From positions 20,642-84,641 of the forward strand of contig CAYWMD010000027.1 of assembly GCA_964458575.1 (NCBI GenBank): a stretch of 64,000 nucleotides of DNA, written 5' to 3'. This document shows positions 1 through 12,996 of the stretch, piece by piece. Numbering within the stretch: position 1 is the stretch's first letter; each line of letters opens with the position of its first letter. Both the position numbers and the translations under genes were made by a program. Under the pieces are notes generated by a model. That model did not search any database. It was not told where the DNA came from and was given only the letters and a program-made list of their open reading frames with translations. Source of the DNA: CAYWMD01 sp964458575 (GTDB lineage: Bacteria; Verrucomicrobiota; Verrucomicrobiia; Limisphaerales; JADLHS01).

Positions 1-1
1 C

Positions 2-1333
2 CTGCCGGATCGTGGCGAGCCCGTTCGTTATCTGGTGGATGCGACGTCGCTGCCGGCGGGGATTTCACAGGCGCAGGCCCTGGCGGCGGTCAGCAACGCC
101 ATGTCCGCCTGGGCGGCGGCCAGCAGTTTCCGATTTGCCTTCGCGGGAACGCAGAGTTTTGGCATGAACGCGGTGAACATCACCAACAGTGACGGCTGCG
201 TTCGCATTCAACTCCACGACAACTACAATTACATTTCGACCAGTAACGTCCTGGGCATCGGCGGCAGTTGGCGCGTCGGCCCATTGTTGACGGACGCGAA
301 CTGGGGCATGGGTGGTCGGATCGCGGGCATGGAATTCAACGTCAGTGTGAATGGCTACGTGATCCTCGAACGCACCAACACCGCGATGCAAAACCTGTCC
401 ACGTTCACCGAGGTCCTGACGCACGAGATTGGTCACGTTCTGGGCCTGGCCCATTCGAGCAATGTTGCCACGAACGACACGACGCTCACCAATTCGACCA
501 TGTACTACCTCGCTCACGCGGACGGTCGTGGCGCCGCCTTGAACAGCTACGACACCAACGTCATCCGGCTGTTGCACCCGACCAACACCCCGCCTTGGAC
601 ATTCGACCGGGTCATGGACGTGACGACGGCGCCCGCGGCCATCAACGTTGGCGGCATCAATGAACTGGAGTTTCGTGGTTACGATTTGCAAACGGCGAAC
701 GTCACCCTGAGTACCAACGGTCAGTCCACGAACAACGGTGCCTTCACGCTCGTGGCCAGCAAGCTCAAGTACACCCCGCGTGCTTATTTCGGCGACTCGG
801 CGCGTAATGACCCCGATCTCAGCGGTGACAGTTACAGTTTCAAGGACGTGATTTACGCCCGCTATTCCGATGGCACCAATTACTCCCCGTTTGGAATTAT
901 TCGCGTCGTATCGTTCCGGGGCGAAGCCACGGCCACCCCCGATGGCATTCCTGATTATTGGATGCTGAATTATTTTGGCCACGCGAATCCACAGGCGGCC
1001 GATCTCTCGCGGGCGACGGACGATGCCGATGGCGATCGTCTGACGAATCTTCAGGAATACCTCGCCGGAACAAACCCGAAACTTGCCACCTCGGCCCAAC
1101 GCATCACGTCCGTGGCGCCGGGCACGATACAATTTCAAGCCAAGGCCTACGATCTTTACGAGGTTTTGGGTTCGACCAATCTCACCACTTGGACGCGCGT
1201 GACCGCCTTCGAGCCAACCAACGCATCTTACGAAGTGAGAACCACTCTCCCGCAGACCAATATCACCGCCACCATTTCCAACCTGCCGACTTCGGGCCCG
1301 CGCATGTTCTTCCGGGTATTGAAGGTGCCGTAA
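2..1333 (+). CDS. Secreted matrixin-like zinc metalloprotease, 5'-truncated
   Basis: The frame is open to the window edge, so the N-terminus and any signal peptide are missing. The zinc-binding and catalytic motif HEIGHVLGLAH starts at codon 141 of the visible frame. It is followed about 25 residues later by STMYY, a plausible Met-turn, which together indicate a matrixin/M10-type metzincin. The C-terminal third has a DADGDRLTNLQEYLAGTNP segment, a calcium-binding thrombospondin-3/EF-hand-like motif. A short beta-rich tail ending in FFRVLKVP follows, of a kind often seen at the ends of secreted verrucomicrobial proteins. It probably degrades protein outside the cell. The next gene is convergent. 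The exact peptidase family is uncertain because the propeptide is not visible. Confidence 0.8.
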   Translation: MPDRGEPVRYLVDATSLPAGISQAQALAAVSNAMSAWAAASSFRFAFAGTQSFGMNAVNITNSDGCVRIQLHDNYNYISTSNVLGIGGSWRVGPLLTDANWGMGGRIAGMEFNVSVNGYVILERTNTAMQNLSTFTEVLTHEIGHVLGLAHSSNVATNDTTLTNSTMYYLAHADGRGAALNSYDTNVIRLLHPTNTPPWTFDRVMDVTTAPAAINVGGINELEFRGYDLQTANVTLSTNGQSTNNGAFTLVASKLKYTPRAYFGDSARNDPDLSGDSYSFKDVIYARYSDGTNYSPFGIIRVVSFRGEATATPDGIPDYWMLNYFGHANPQAADLSRATDDADGDRLTNLQEYLAGTNPKLATSAQRITSVAPGTIQFQAKAYDLYEVLGSTNLTTWTRVTAFEPTNASYEVRTTLPQTNITATISNLPTSGPRMFFRVLKVP

Positions 1334-1367
1334 ACCGGTCCGGCAAATCGCGCGCGCCCGGCTGAGT

Positions 1368-3050
1368 TCACCAATCGCGCACGTTTCCGCCGGCCCGCGG
1401 ATCCGCCGCGCCGGCGAATCCTTTGTTGTCGGCCGTCCGCGCGACGATTTGCGACACCGCCATGGACGACACGGTTCGCACCGGGTGCCCGCGTTGCGAC
1501 AGGGCCGCTTGCAGGTGCGCCGGCAGCGTTTGCTCCACCGCCAATTCATCCGGCAGCCATTGATGATGAATCCGCGGCGCCGCGACAGCTTCGGCGGGGC
1601 TTAGGCCCAGATCCAGCAGACAAACCAGTTCCATCAAAACCGTGCTGATGATCCGCGGTCCGCCCGCCGCTCCCAGCGCAAGCACGGGTTTGCCGTCACG
1701 CAATACGATGGTTGGAGTCATGGACGACAAGGGCCGCTTGCGGGGCGCAACGGCATTGGCTTCCGCGCCGACCAGACCGAAATAATTCTTCGCCCCGGCT
1801 TGGGCCGAGAAATCGTCCATCTCGTTGTTCATCACCACGCCCGTGCCTGGTATCACGACCTTCGACCCGAAACTGGTGTTGACCGTGGCGGTGCAGGCAA
1901 CCCAGTTGCCGGCGGCGTCGGCCACCGAGAAGTGGGTTGTGTGCTTCTTGAAAACGTCGGTCTTCCATCCTGCCGGGGTGCCGTGCGTGGTGACTTCGAT
2001 CGCGTGCTGCGGGTTGATTCGAGCGGTGAGCGACGCGGCGTACGCTTTTGACACTAACCCACGTGGCACCCTGGCAAAATCCGGATCCCCAAGCCAATAC
2101 GCCCGGTCCGCAAATGCCAGCTTCATCGCCTCGGCCATCAAGTGCAGCCGCGTCACGTCGTCGGCCGATTTCAGGTCGAAGGGTTCGAGGATGTTCAACA
2201 TCTGTGCCACATGGACGCCCCCCGAACTGGGCGGCGGGAACGTGATCACCTCGTAGTCTCGATAGGTCGTGGTGATGGGTCTCCGCAGTCGGATGCGGTA
2301 TTGGGCGAAGTCGGCGGCGTTCAGAATGCCCCCATTGGCCTTCATCCACTTTTCGACGGCTTGGGCGAACGGGCCGCGATAAAACCACTTGCCTCCCTGC
2401 TTGGCGATGTGGCGGTACGTCCGGGCGAGATCGGCCTGTTTGAGAATGTCCCCGGCTGCCAGTGGTTGGTGGTTACGGAAAAACACGGCGCGCGACGACT
2501 CGAACTGCGCGATGTCCGCGGATTCTTCCTTGAGCCGTTTGGCGTAACTCGCGCTGATGGCAAAGCCATCCTCAGCGATTTGTGCCGCCGGCAAAATCAA
2601 ATCGCCGAGTTTCCGCCGGCCGAATTTCCTCACGGCGTATTCAAACGCGGCCAGTTCGCCCGGAACACCGCTGGCCAGCGCGCCGGTCTGGCTGAGCGTC
2701 GCGTCGGCCACGCCATTGCGAACAAACATATCCCGCGTCGCTGCGCCCGGCGCCATCTCCCGTCCGTCAATCGCGACCAGCTTCCCGTTCGCGAGCCGGA
2801 TGAGCAGAAAGCATCCGCCGCCGATGCCGGCGTCGGCCCCATCCACCACACCGAGCGTCAGCCCGACCGCGACGGCGGCGTCAATCGCGTTGCCGCCGGC
2901 TTTCAAGACGTTGAGCCCGGCTTCGGTCGCCAGCGGGTGCACGGATGCCACGACTCCATGCACATTTTCGGCGGTGGCCGGCTGGCTGACCAACCGGCCC
3001 AGCAGGAGACAGAGGGCCAACAGGTGTACTTGGCGGGGCACGGCAATCAT
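1368..3050 (-). CDS. ggt: Gamma-glutamyltransferase
   Basis: A 560-residue protein with an N-terminal signal peptide (hydrophobic run to about residue 27, ending ATA). It transfers or hydrolyses the gamma-glutamyl group of glutathione and related peptides in the periplasm. The maturation site KKHTTHFSVAD is present: Thr371 should be the N-terminal nucleophile of the small subunit after self-cleavage. Further family signatures are the GGNAIDAAVA segment near residue 52, NNEMDDFS after the nucleophile, and PLSSMTPTIV with GAAGGPRI in the small subunit. Length is normal. It is divergently transcribed from the PSD1 gene across 131 bp, so it probably has its own promoter. Confidence 0.95.
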   Translation of the reverse strand: MIAVPRQVHLLALCLLLGRLVSQPATAENVHGVVASVHPLATEAGLNVLKAGGNAIDAAVAVGLTLGVVDGADAGIGGGCFLLIRLANGKLVAIDGREMAPGAATRDMFVRNGVADATLSQTGALASGVPGELAAFEYAVRKFGRRKLGDLILPAAQIAEDGFAISASYAKRLKEESADIAQFESSRAVFFRNHQPLAAGDILKQADLARTYRHIAKQGGKWFYRGPFAQAVEKWMKANGGILNAADFAQYRIRLRRPITTTYRDYEVITFPPPSSGGVHVAQMLNILEPFDLKSADDVTRLHLMAEAMKLAFADRAYWLGDPDFARVPRGLVSKAYAASLTARINPQHAIEVTTHGTPAGWKTDVFKKHTTHFSVADAAGNWVACTATVNTSFGSKVVIPGTGVVMNNEMDDFSAQAGAKNYFGLVGAEANAVAPRKRPLSSMTPTIVLRDGKPVLALGAAGGPRIISTVLMELVCLLDLGLSPAEAVAAPRIHHQWLPDELAVEQTLPAHLQAALSQRGHPVRTVSSMAVSQIVARTADNKGFAGAADPRAGGNVRDW

Positions 3051-3181
3051 GTCAGCACGCGGGCGCGGGTTGGAACGACGGATTCACGTGCCTTGAGATG
3101 CGATTTACGGGGCCGCTTGTCAAATTCTCCGTGACGCGGCTCGGACTCCGTCAAATTTCGGACAAGAATGAGATTGAATAA

Positions 3182-6832
<3,651 letters not shown>

Positions 6833-6966
6833 GGCGGCGAAAAAAGGCCCGGGCACTCCGCTTCCCCTCCAATCTCACCGCGAGCCACAGTGGTGCGCCG
6901 TGGCGAGTCCCTGCTCTGGTTTGCGCCGTTCGCCCCAGAATGTGTCCCGGCGCCTTCGGGGCTGGA

Positions 6967-8787
6967 TCAATCTTGCGCGGTCTCTTCCATCTCCAAAAAA
7001 CCGTGAAGCTGCCGCAGCCGGGTGGGATGCCGCATCTTGCGCAAGGCCTTGGCTTCAATCTGGCGAATGCGTTCGCGGGTGACGCGAAACTGCCGGCCCA
7101 CTTCCTCCAGCGTCCGCGCGCAACCGTCCCCCAGGCCAAACCGCAATTCGAGCACCTTGCGCTCGCGCGCCGTGAGGCTGCATAACACCTCACCCAACTT
7201 GTCCTTCAACAAGCTGAAGCTCGTGATGTCCAGCGGATTCTCGGCGCCCTTGTCCTCGATGAAATCGCCGAAACTGGCGTCTTCGCCATCGCCGACGACT
7301 GATTGGAGGGAGATGGGTTGCTGCGCCATCTTCAAGACGGCCCGGACGCGTTCCACCGGCATTTCCATCTCCTCGGCGATTTCCTCGGCCGCCGGTTCGC
7401 GGCCAAAGTCCTGCAGCAACCGTTTCTGCGTGCGCATGAGCTTGTTGATCGTGTCAATCATGTGCACGGGAATGCGGATGGTGCGCGCCTGATCCGCGAT
7501 GGAGCGGGCGATGGCCTGGCGGATCCACCACGTGCCGTAGGTGGAGAATTTGTAGCCGCGGCGGTATTCGAACTTCTCGACCGCTTTCATCAGGCCCATG
7601 TTGCCTTCCTGGATCAGGTCGAGGAACGACAGGCCGCGATTGGCGTAATGCTTGGCAATGGAGATGACCAGGCGCAGGTTGGCCTCCACCATTTCGGTCT
7701 TGGCCTGGTTGGCGAGCGCGACGAAGTGTTTGAGCCGTTCGTACATTTTGAAGTACGCCTTGTGGGGCTTGCGCACGAATCGCTCCAGCGTCTGGAGTTT
7801 CTCGGCCTCGGCTTGAACCTCCACCGGCAGCGGGGCGGTTTTGGATTGCCGCTTGCCATCGCAAATCTGGCGCAGGGCGGACTGGAGCCGGTCGTGAATA
7901 TTTTCGGCCACCAGGGTCATTTCCTCAATGACCTTCTGCTTGAAAGCGAACCGGTGGAAGTTCTGTTGAAGCTTTTCCTCCGCCCGGGCCAGCGCGGCCG
8001 CCGCCCGTTTGATGCCCGATTTGGTCTGGGCTTTTTCCAGGGTGGCATACTTCTCATCCACCGCGCGGTCCAGTTCGTGCACGAGGGGGATGAGCTGGCG
8101 CAATTCGCGCAAATGCCGGTCGCGGTTGTCCACCTTCTTCTCGAGAATGACACGGTCGAAGCGTTCCTTGGGCGGCTTGGCCACGAGTTTCTCGGCCAGG
8201 GCAACATGCTCCTTGGCCGCGAAGCCCAGGTTGTAAATGATTTTCACGATTTCCGCCTCGGCGCTTTCAATCCGCCGGGAAATCTCCACTTCCTGATCGC
8301 GCGTGAGCAGGGGCACCTGCCCCATCTGTTTCAGATACATGCGCACCGGATCGTCCAGGCCATCCAACCGGGATCGGTCATGGCCCTCTTCCGACTCGGC
8401 CGCCTTGGTGCGGTCCACTTCCGCCTGATCCACCAACTCAATTTCCAGGTTGTGGAGCTTGACGAGTATCTCCTCGCGTTCCGCCGGCAAGACCTGAAAA
8501 TCGCTCAGGGCTTCATTGATGTCGCCGTGGCTGAGGCAACCTTGTTCGCGCGCCAGTTGGATCAGTTCCTTGACCTTCTGGGCCAGTTCGCCACGGGTGA
8601 GCCGGGGCAGATCCACTGCGGGCCCGGCCGGCGACGACCGGGTGGCGCGCACCGTCCGCGCGGATGCGCCATTGCGGGACCAACCCGGCCGGCGGGTTCG
8701 GGGCGAAGTCGCCCGCGTGGCCGTGACGCGACGCGCCCCCTGAACTCTGGGTACTTCTGGGGAACGCCGATCCTTCGACTTAGGCAT
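6967..8787 (-). CDS. rpoD: RNA polymerase primary sigma factor (sigma-70, RpoD type)
   Basis: A 606-residue sigma-70 protein. A basic N-terminal tail is followed by a region 1.1-like helix bundle (about residues 60-125) and region 1.2 (DPVRMYLKQMGQVPLLTRDQE). A long non-conserved coiled region follows. Region 2 contains NLRLVISIAKHYANRGLSFL and the 2.4 motif YKFSTYGTWWIRQAI, region 3 contains RIPVHMIDTINK, and region 4 has the helix-turn-helix RTLEEVGRQFRVTRERIRQIE. Presence of region 1.1 and a large non-conserved region argue for the primary (housekeeping) sigma rather than an alternative factor. It has 212 bp upstream with a candidate promoter and is convergent with the PSD1 gene. Confidence 0.95.
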   Translation of the reverse strand: MPKSKDRRSPEVPRVQGARRVTATRATSPRTRRPGWSRNGASARTVRATRSSPAGPAVDLPRLTRGELAQKVKELIQLAREQGCLSHGDINEALSDFQVLPAEREEILVKLHNLEIELVDQAEVDRTKAAESEEGHDRSRLDGLDDPVRMYLKQMGQVPLLTRDQEVEISRRIESAEAEIVKIIYNLGFAAKEHVALAEKLVAKPPKERFDRVILEKKVDNRDRHLRELRQLIPLVHELDRAVDEKYATLEKAQTKSGIKRAAAALARAEEKLQQNFHRFAFKQKVIEEMTLVAENIHDRLQSALRQICDGKRQSKTAPLPVEVQAEAEKLQTLERFVRKPHKAYFKMYERLKHFVALANQAKTEMVEANLRLVISIAKHYANRGLSFLDLIQEGNMGLMKAVEKFEYRRGYKFSTYGTWWIRQAIARSIADQARTIRIPVHMIDTINKLMRTQKRLLQDFGREPAAEEIAEEMEMPVERVRAVLKMAQQPISLQSVVGDGEDASFGDFIEDKGAENPLDITSFSLLKDKLGEVLCSLTARERKVLELRFGLGDGCARTLEEVGRQFRVTRERIRQIEAKALRKMRHPTRLRQLHGFLEMEETAQD

Positions 8788-8831
8788 AACTACTCAATAC
8801 GCAAGTTGCACCGCATTGAAATTGGGATAGC

Positions 8832-8861
8832 AATATGCTGAGCGCGCACCCGACTCGTCAA
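8832..8861 (-). promoter_or_regulatory. Candidate sigma-70 promoter of rpoD
   Basis: Read on the minus strand, TTGACG (8856-8861) and CATATT (8832-8837) are separated by 18 bp, and the -10 box lies about 45 bp from the rpoD start. Poly-A and poly-T runs lie just upstream (8868-8881). Seen in sequence only; no transcription data. Confidence 0.4.
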
Positions 8862-8999
8862 GGGAGGAAAAAACTTTTTTTGTCGGATGAAATCCGGAGT
8901 GGCGGATCGCAAGCCGCCGCGCGAATGGCGGCATGAATATCTCATCGCCGGCGGGGAAGCGCAGGGGACATTTGTGGCGAGGCACGGCGTGAATAAAAT

Positions 9000-11012
9000 T
9001 CATTTGGCTGCTTCCGCCCTCTTGATTTCCTCCAGGCTGGCGCGGAGGCCGGTCTGGTCGGGATATTTCTTGAGCAATTCCTCCGTCAAGCGGCGGGCGC
9101 GCGGCCAGTCCTGGTCGGCGATGGCTTTTCGCGCCAGATATTCCCTGGCCTCATCCGAGGTCGTTTCGATCCCCGCGTATAGCTTGTCCGCCGCTGCTGC
9201 ATCGCCCTGCTGCAGCGCGATGCGCGCGAGCAATTCCTGTCCCGCCGTGCTGTGTTCGAGCCGGGGTTGGGCCGTGACCGCCGCCCGGGCCTCGTCGGGG
9301 TGTTTGAGACGGAGTTGCGTTTCGGCAATCGCCCGCGCCGCGTACATGCCTTCCTCGGAATCCTTGGCCGCCAGCGGCGTCAATTTGTTCATCGCTTCGG
9401 CGATCCGCCCGTCAGCGATGAGCATGTCGGCGGTGAACAAATCCAACATGGGCGTTGGCGCCTGCCGGGCGGCGAATTCAAGGGCGTTGGCATTCCCGCG
9501 GTTGAAGCGCCGGGCCTGGGTCAAACCGAACGCCACCCAGGTGGGGAATCCGTCCGGAATCACCTCCTGCCGGGCCAATTGCAGCGCCGCCTCCGCCCAT
9601 CCCGCCGCGAGGAATACCGCCGCAAAGGCGTCCGGACTGCGCAGGAGTAGCGCCGTGTTTTCCGGCATGGGTTGCCCCGGTTCTTTCGTCAGGGCATCGA
9701 GCAATTCAAAAAGCTGGTGACGGGTTCGGGGCGGCGACTTGCTCAACGGCAGGTTCACGTCCGGCGGAAATTTCACCTCGCCGCTTTTGCGGAAATTCAG
9801 CACGCGCAGCAGCGCGCTCTCCAGTTCGAGATTGTAAGAGCTCGGCCGGAAGCGGTTTGACACGAGCAGTTTCAGCGCGTCCTCCTCGCGGCCCGCCTGG
9901 AGCGTCGCCAGCAAGCGCAGCCAGAACGTTTCCTGAAAGACTTCCTCATAGCGGCGCGGCGGGAGCCGGTTGAAAGCCGCCTCTTCCCAGAACGTGCCTG
10001 GGGGCAGCAGCTTCAGGTAGCGAACAAACGGCTCGAACAGCCCCGGGGGCGGCTCGACCGCCGTCCAGTCGAACTGGATCGTGCGCGCCACCCGCGTCCA
10101 GAACAGCGCCCGCACCCACATTGAATCGGTGGCGGTGATGTGCACCAGCCCACCGGCCCAGACGTACGCCGCCAGGTCGTAATTGCCGGTGCGTCGCAGG
10201 AATTCGGCCAATTGGTCGCGGAAGTAGGCATTGTTGGTGTTGGCGCCAAACGCGGCGTTGTACTCGGCGTTGGCGGCAGACAACGAACCGGCGCGTTCGA
10301 ACATGCGCCCACGTTGCAGACGAACCTCCGGGTTGCGCGGGTCCAGGCTGACCGCTTGTTCCAGATATTTCGCGGCCGTCCCGGGATCCTCTGACAGGCG
10401 GACCATCGCCAGCCGCATGAGCCGACCACTGTCCGCGGCGCCGGGGAAGGATCGTGACTGCAACTGCTGGATCGCTTCGTTCCGTTTGCCCCGCAGCAGC
10501 AGCGCATCCACGTCCACTTCAAACCAGGGCGCCGGCGAGGTCTCGCGCTTGCGCCACGCCTCGCGCAGCTTGTCGAACCGTTCGAAGTCCCCGACCCGCA
10601 GAAGCGCGCGGCATACCTGGAGCGACGCCGGTTCCTGGTTCTCGATGGCGGCGGGAACCCGATGATAGATCGTCAACAGGCGCGGGCCATCACCCGTTTG
10701 CGCCAACGCCGCGGCTTCCAGGGCCAGCCACACCCGGCGCAGTCGCTCCGACTGCTTTTTGACGGTGCGATTTCGAACTTGGATGAAGATCAAGGCCTCC
10801 TCGCCCCGGCCTTGCGCAATGAGTTTCTCCACGTGCTCGCGCTCGGCCCGGGCGGTGTCCACCCCCTCCTGCCAGGACATCATGATCAATCCCAAAATCA
10901 CGCAGCCAGCCGCCAGGGCGGCCACGACCATCCACCACCGTGGTGAACGGGCAACGCCGGCAACATTATTGGCAACGGGGGTTTTGATGATCGGATTCTG
11001 GCGCAATTCCAT
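9000..11012 (-). CDS. Membrane-anchored TPR-repeat protein of unknown function
   Basis: A 670-residue protein with one N-terminal transmembrane helix (about residues 26-46). The rest is almost entirely helical and resembles tetratricopeptide repeats. One clear repeat near residues 215-255 contains AAKYLEQAVSLDPRNPEVRLQRGRMF split over two helices. The topology suggests a cytoplasmic tail of about 25 residues and a large periplasmic repeat domain used for protein-protein interaction, but no partner is identifiable. The alpha/beta hydrolase gene ends 21 bp upstream, so the two are probably co-transcribed. rpoD follows after 212 bp with its own candidate promoter. No catalytic motif is visible. 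Confidence 0.8.
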   Translation of the reverse strand: MELRQNPIIKTPVANNVAGVARSPRWWMVVAALAAGCVILGLIMMSWQEGVDTARAEREHVEKLIAQGRGEEALIFIQVRNRTVKKQSERLRRVWLALEAAALAQTGDGPRLLTIYHRVPAAIENQEPASLQVCRALLRVGDFERFDKLREAWRKRETSPAPWFEVDVDALLLRGKRNEAIQQLQSRSFPGAADSGRLMRLAMVRLSEDPGTAAKYLEQAVSLDPRNPEVRLQRGRMFERAGSLSAANAEYNAAFGANTNNAYFRDQLAEFLRRTGNYDLAAYVWAGGLVHITATDSMWVRALFWTRVARTIQFDWTAVEPPPGLFEPFVRYLKLLPPGTFWEEAAFNRLPPRRYEEVFQETFWLRLLATLQAGREEDALKLLVSNRFRPSSYNLELESALLRVLNFRKSGEVKFPPDVNLPLSKSPPRTRHQLFELLDALTKEPGQPMPENTALLLRSPDAFAAVFLAAGWAEAALQLARQEVIPDGFPTWVAFGLTQARRFNRGNANALEFAARQAPTPMLDLFTADMLIADGRIAEAMNKLTPLAAKDSEEGMYAARAIAETQLRLKHPDEARAAVTAQPRLEHSTAGQELLARIALQQGDAAAADKLYAGIETTSDEAREYLARKAIADQDWPRARRLTEELLKKYPDQTGLRASLEEIKRAEAAK

Positions 11013-11033
11013 TTGTCCGCAAGCGTTTTGAAC

Positions 11034-11804
11034 TCATCCGCGCACCTCTAAAAATTTTATCACCGCGGCGACGACGGCGTCCGGTTGGTCGGCATGAACC
11101 CAGTGGCCGGCCCCGCTGATGGTGCAAAACTCCGCCCGCGGAAACAGCCCGCGGATCAGCGTTTCGTCGGACGCGGGAACAAAATCAGAACGATCGCCGC
11201 GGAGGAACAAGGCCGGTCGGTCGCATGATTGCTCGCCGGTCACGGCCGCGGTGAGCCGCTCGTAATTTTCCCATAGCCCGCGCACGTTGGACTTCCATCG
11301 AAAGCCCCCCGCCGCGTCGCGACCGGCGTTTTTGAGCAAAAACCGGCGCACCTCGAGGTCCTCCACGGATTTCGCCAGTTCGACATCGAGCTGGTCACGG
11401 CGCTGAAAACGGTGCAGGTCCAGCGCGAGCAAGGCCGCGAGCGTGCGTTTGTGGCGCGGCGGATACGCCCGCGGTGACATGTCCACCACGACCAGTTTCT
11501 GCACGCGGTCGGGATGCCACAGCGCGAATTGCATCGCCACCTTCCCCCCCATCGAGTGGCCGAGCAGATGGGCGCGGGACAGGTTGTGCGTCCGCATGAA
11601 CTCTTCCAGATCGGCTGCCATGGCATCATAACTCACGTCATCGTGATGCGGTGACTGACCGTGGTTGCGCAGGTCCACGGCGAACACCTCGAACTGCTCC
11701 GCAAACCGGCGGGCCAGGGGTTGCCAGTTGTCCAACGACCCGAGCAAGCCGTGCAAAACGATCAACGGCTCGCCCTCGCCCAGTTTGCGGAAATGAAGCT
11801 TCAT
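11034..11804 (-). CDS. Alpha/beta-fold hydrolase (esterase, YbfF-like)
   Basis: A 256-residue hydrolase of the alpha/beta fold. The oxyanion segment LHGLLGS near residue 18, the nucleophile elbow GHSMGG with Ser84, an aspartate region LRGDRSDFVP and the catalytic histidine in GAGHWVHAD near the C-terminus complete the triad. The overall pattern, including DLRNHGQSPH, resembles the YbfF/acyl-CoA esterase group. The substrate cannot be read from the sequence. There is no signal peptide, so it is likely cytosolic. It lies directly upstream of the TPR gene and is divergent from the LOG-family gene. Confidence 0.9.
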   Translation of the reverse strand: MKLHFRKLGEGEPLIVLHGLLGSLDNWQPLARRFAEQFEVFAVDLRNHGQSPHHDDVSYDAMAADLEEFMRTHNLSRAHLLGHSMGGKVAMQFALWHPDRVQKLVVVDMSPRAYPPRHKRTLAALLALDLHRFQRRDQLDVELAKSVEDLEVRRFLLKNAGRDAAGGFRWKSNVRGLWENYERLTAAVTGEQSCDRPALFLRGDRSDFVPASDETLIRGLFPRAEFCTISGAGHWVHADQPDAVVAAVIKFLEVRG

Positions 11805-11929
11805 CGGGCTAAACGACCGTGGCTGCGTTCGTCAGAACGCGGCAAAAGAACTTCCAAGCGCCCCGAACCATCTTTTCGATCGTCATTTTTCATTCTTCAT
11901 TTCCCGCGTTCCGCGACTATTCTCCCCAC

Positions 11930-12610
11930 ATGAATAATCATGGCGCCGGTTTCATCAAGGAAGACCCGTGGCGGATTTTCCGCATCATGGCCGAGTTCGT
12001 GGACTCGTTCGAGACGCTGTCCCGCATCAGCCCGGCGGTGACGATCTTCGGCTCGGCCCGGATGCCGCGCAAGAGCCAATGGTATCGTGCCGCCGAGATC
12101 CTGGGGCGTGAACTGGCCAGACACAACCTCACGGTCATCACCGGCGGCGGCCCCGGCATCATGGAGGCCGCCAACAAGGGCGCGGCGCTGGCCAAAGGCA
12201 AATCCGTGGGTCTCAACATCGAATTGCCCCACGAACAGGCAGGCAACCGTTACGCCAACGTGCCCATTCACTTTCACTACTTCTTCGCGCGCAAGGTGTG
12301 CTTCGCCAAATACAGCCTCGCGTTCGTGTTCATGCCCGGCGGCTTCGGCACACTGGACGAGTTTGCGGAGGTGATCACGCTGGTGCAAACGCAGCGCATC
12401 CCCAGGTTTCCGCTGATTCTGTTCGGCAAAAAATACTGGCGCGGCCTGCTCCGCTGGATGAAGTTGGATATGATGAAGCCCGGTTACATCGGAACGAACG
12501 ACCTCGACCTCGTGCAGGTCACCGACGACCCGCTGGAAGCCGTGAAAATCATTCTCGATTACGAGCGCGAGGTCGGCGCGCCGGAAACGATCCCCATGGC
12601 GTTCTCGTGA
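11930..12610 (+). CDS. LOG-family Rossmann-fold protein (TIGR00730)
   Basis: A 226-residue protein from ATG 11930. The frame is open further upstream, but this start fits the family length. It carries the two LOG-family signatures, GGGPGIMEAANKGA (about residues 76-89) and MPGGFGTLDEFAE (about residues 133-145). Characterised relatives are nucleotide 5'-monophosphate phosphoribohydrolases, in plants and some bacteria releasing cytokinin bases from their ribotides. In most bacteria the physiological substrate is unproven. The next small membrane protein overlaps its stop codon, so the two are translationally coupled. Confidence 0.9.
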   Translation: MNNHGAGFIKEDPWRIFRIMAEFVDSFETLSRISPAVTIFGSARMPRKSQWYRAAEILGRELARHNLTVITGGGPGIMEAANKGAALAKGKSVGLNIELPHEQAGNRYANVPIHFHYFFARKVCFAKYSLAFVFMPGGFGTLDEFAEVITLVQTQRIPRFPLILFGKKYWRGLLRWMKLDMMKPGYIGTNDLDLVQVTDDPLEAVKIILDYEREVGAPETIPMAFS

Positions 12611-12984
12611 CCACGAACGTGCGCTGCGTAGGCCGGAACGAGTTGAGTCGCTGTCCATCGGACTCGACAAGCTGGATTACGTTCTTGCTGGCACTATGCG
12701 TCCTCGGCGGGGCGGCTGAATTGTTGTGGGGCGAAAGAATTTATGATTGGATGCGGCTGGGCCAGATCTCCCGCGAACGCGCCCGCATCATCCAGAGTTA
12801 CCAGCAAAACGCCGCCCAGGGGCTTGTCTCCAAACCCGCCGACGCGAACTCGATCGAGGTGTATCGCCCGGACAAGTCCTCCCCGCGCACCGCGATTCGC
12901 GTGCGAACCCAAGCGGGTGAGACAATCCAATATGAAGCCCTGCGGCCGGCCGGCAGCGCGACCACCAACTGGTCGTTTCGCTAA
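12607..12984 (+). CDS. Small single-pass membrane protein, unknown
   Basis: About 125 residues, starting at GTG 12607, which overlaps the stop of the LOG gene in a GTGA arrangement. The upstream extension of this frame is antisense-like noise inside the LOG gene. One hydrophobic segment (FLLALCVLGGAAELLWG, about residues 24-40) is followed by a soluble charged domain of about 80 residues. No recognised domain. It lies 12 bp upstream of pabB, so the LOG gene, this gene and pabB may form one transcription unit. Confidence 0.6.
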   Translation: MTTNVRCVGRNELSRCPSDSTSWITFLLALCVLGGAAELLWGERIYDWMRLGQISRERARIIQSYQQNAAQGLVSKPADANSIEVYRPDKSSPRTAIRVRTQAGETIQYEALRPAGSATTNWSFR

Positions 12985-12996
12985 TCGTCTCCCCAA

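Noticed and set aside
8794..9003. A 69-codon open frame upstream of rpoD
   Set aside because: It overlaps the candidate rpoD promoter, has no conserved motif and no ribosome-binding site; best read as non-coding leader.
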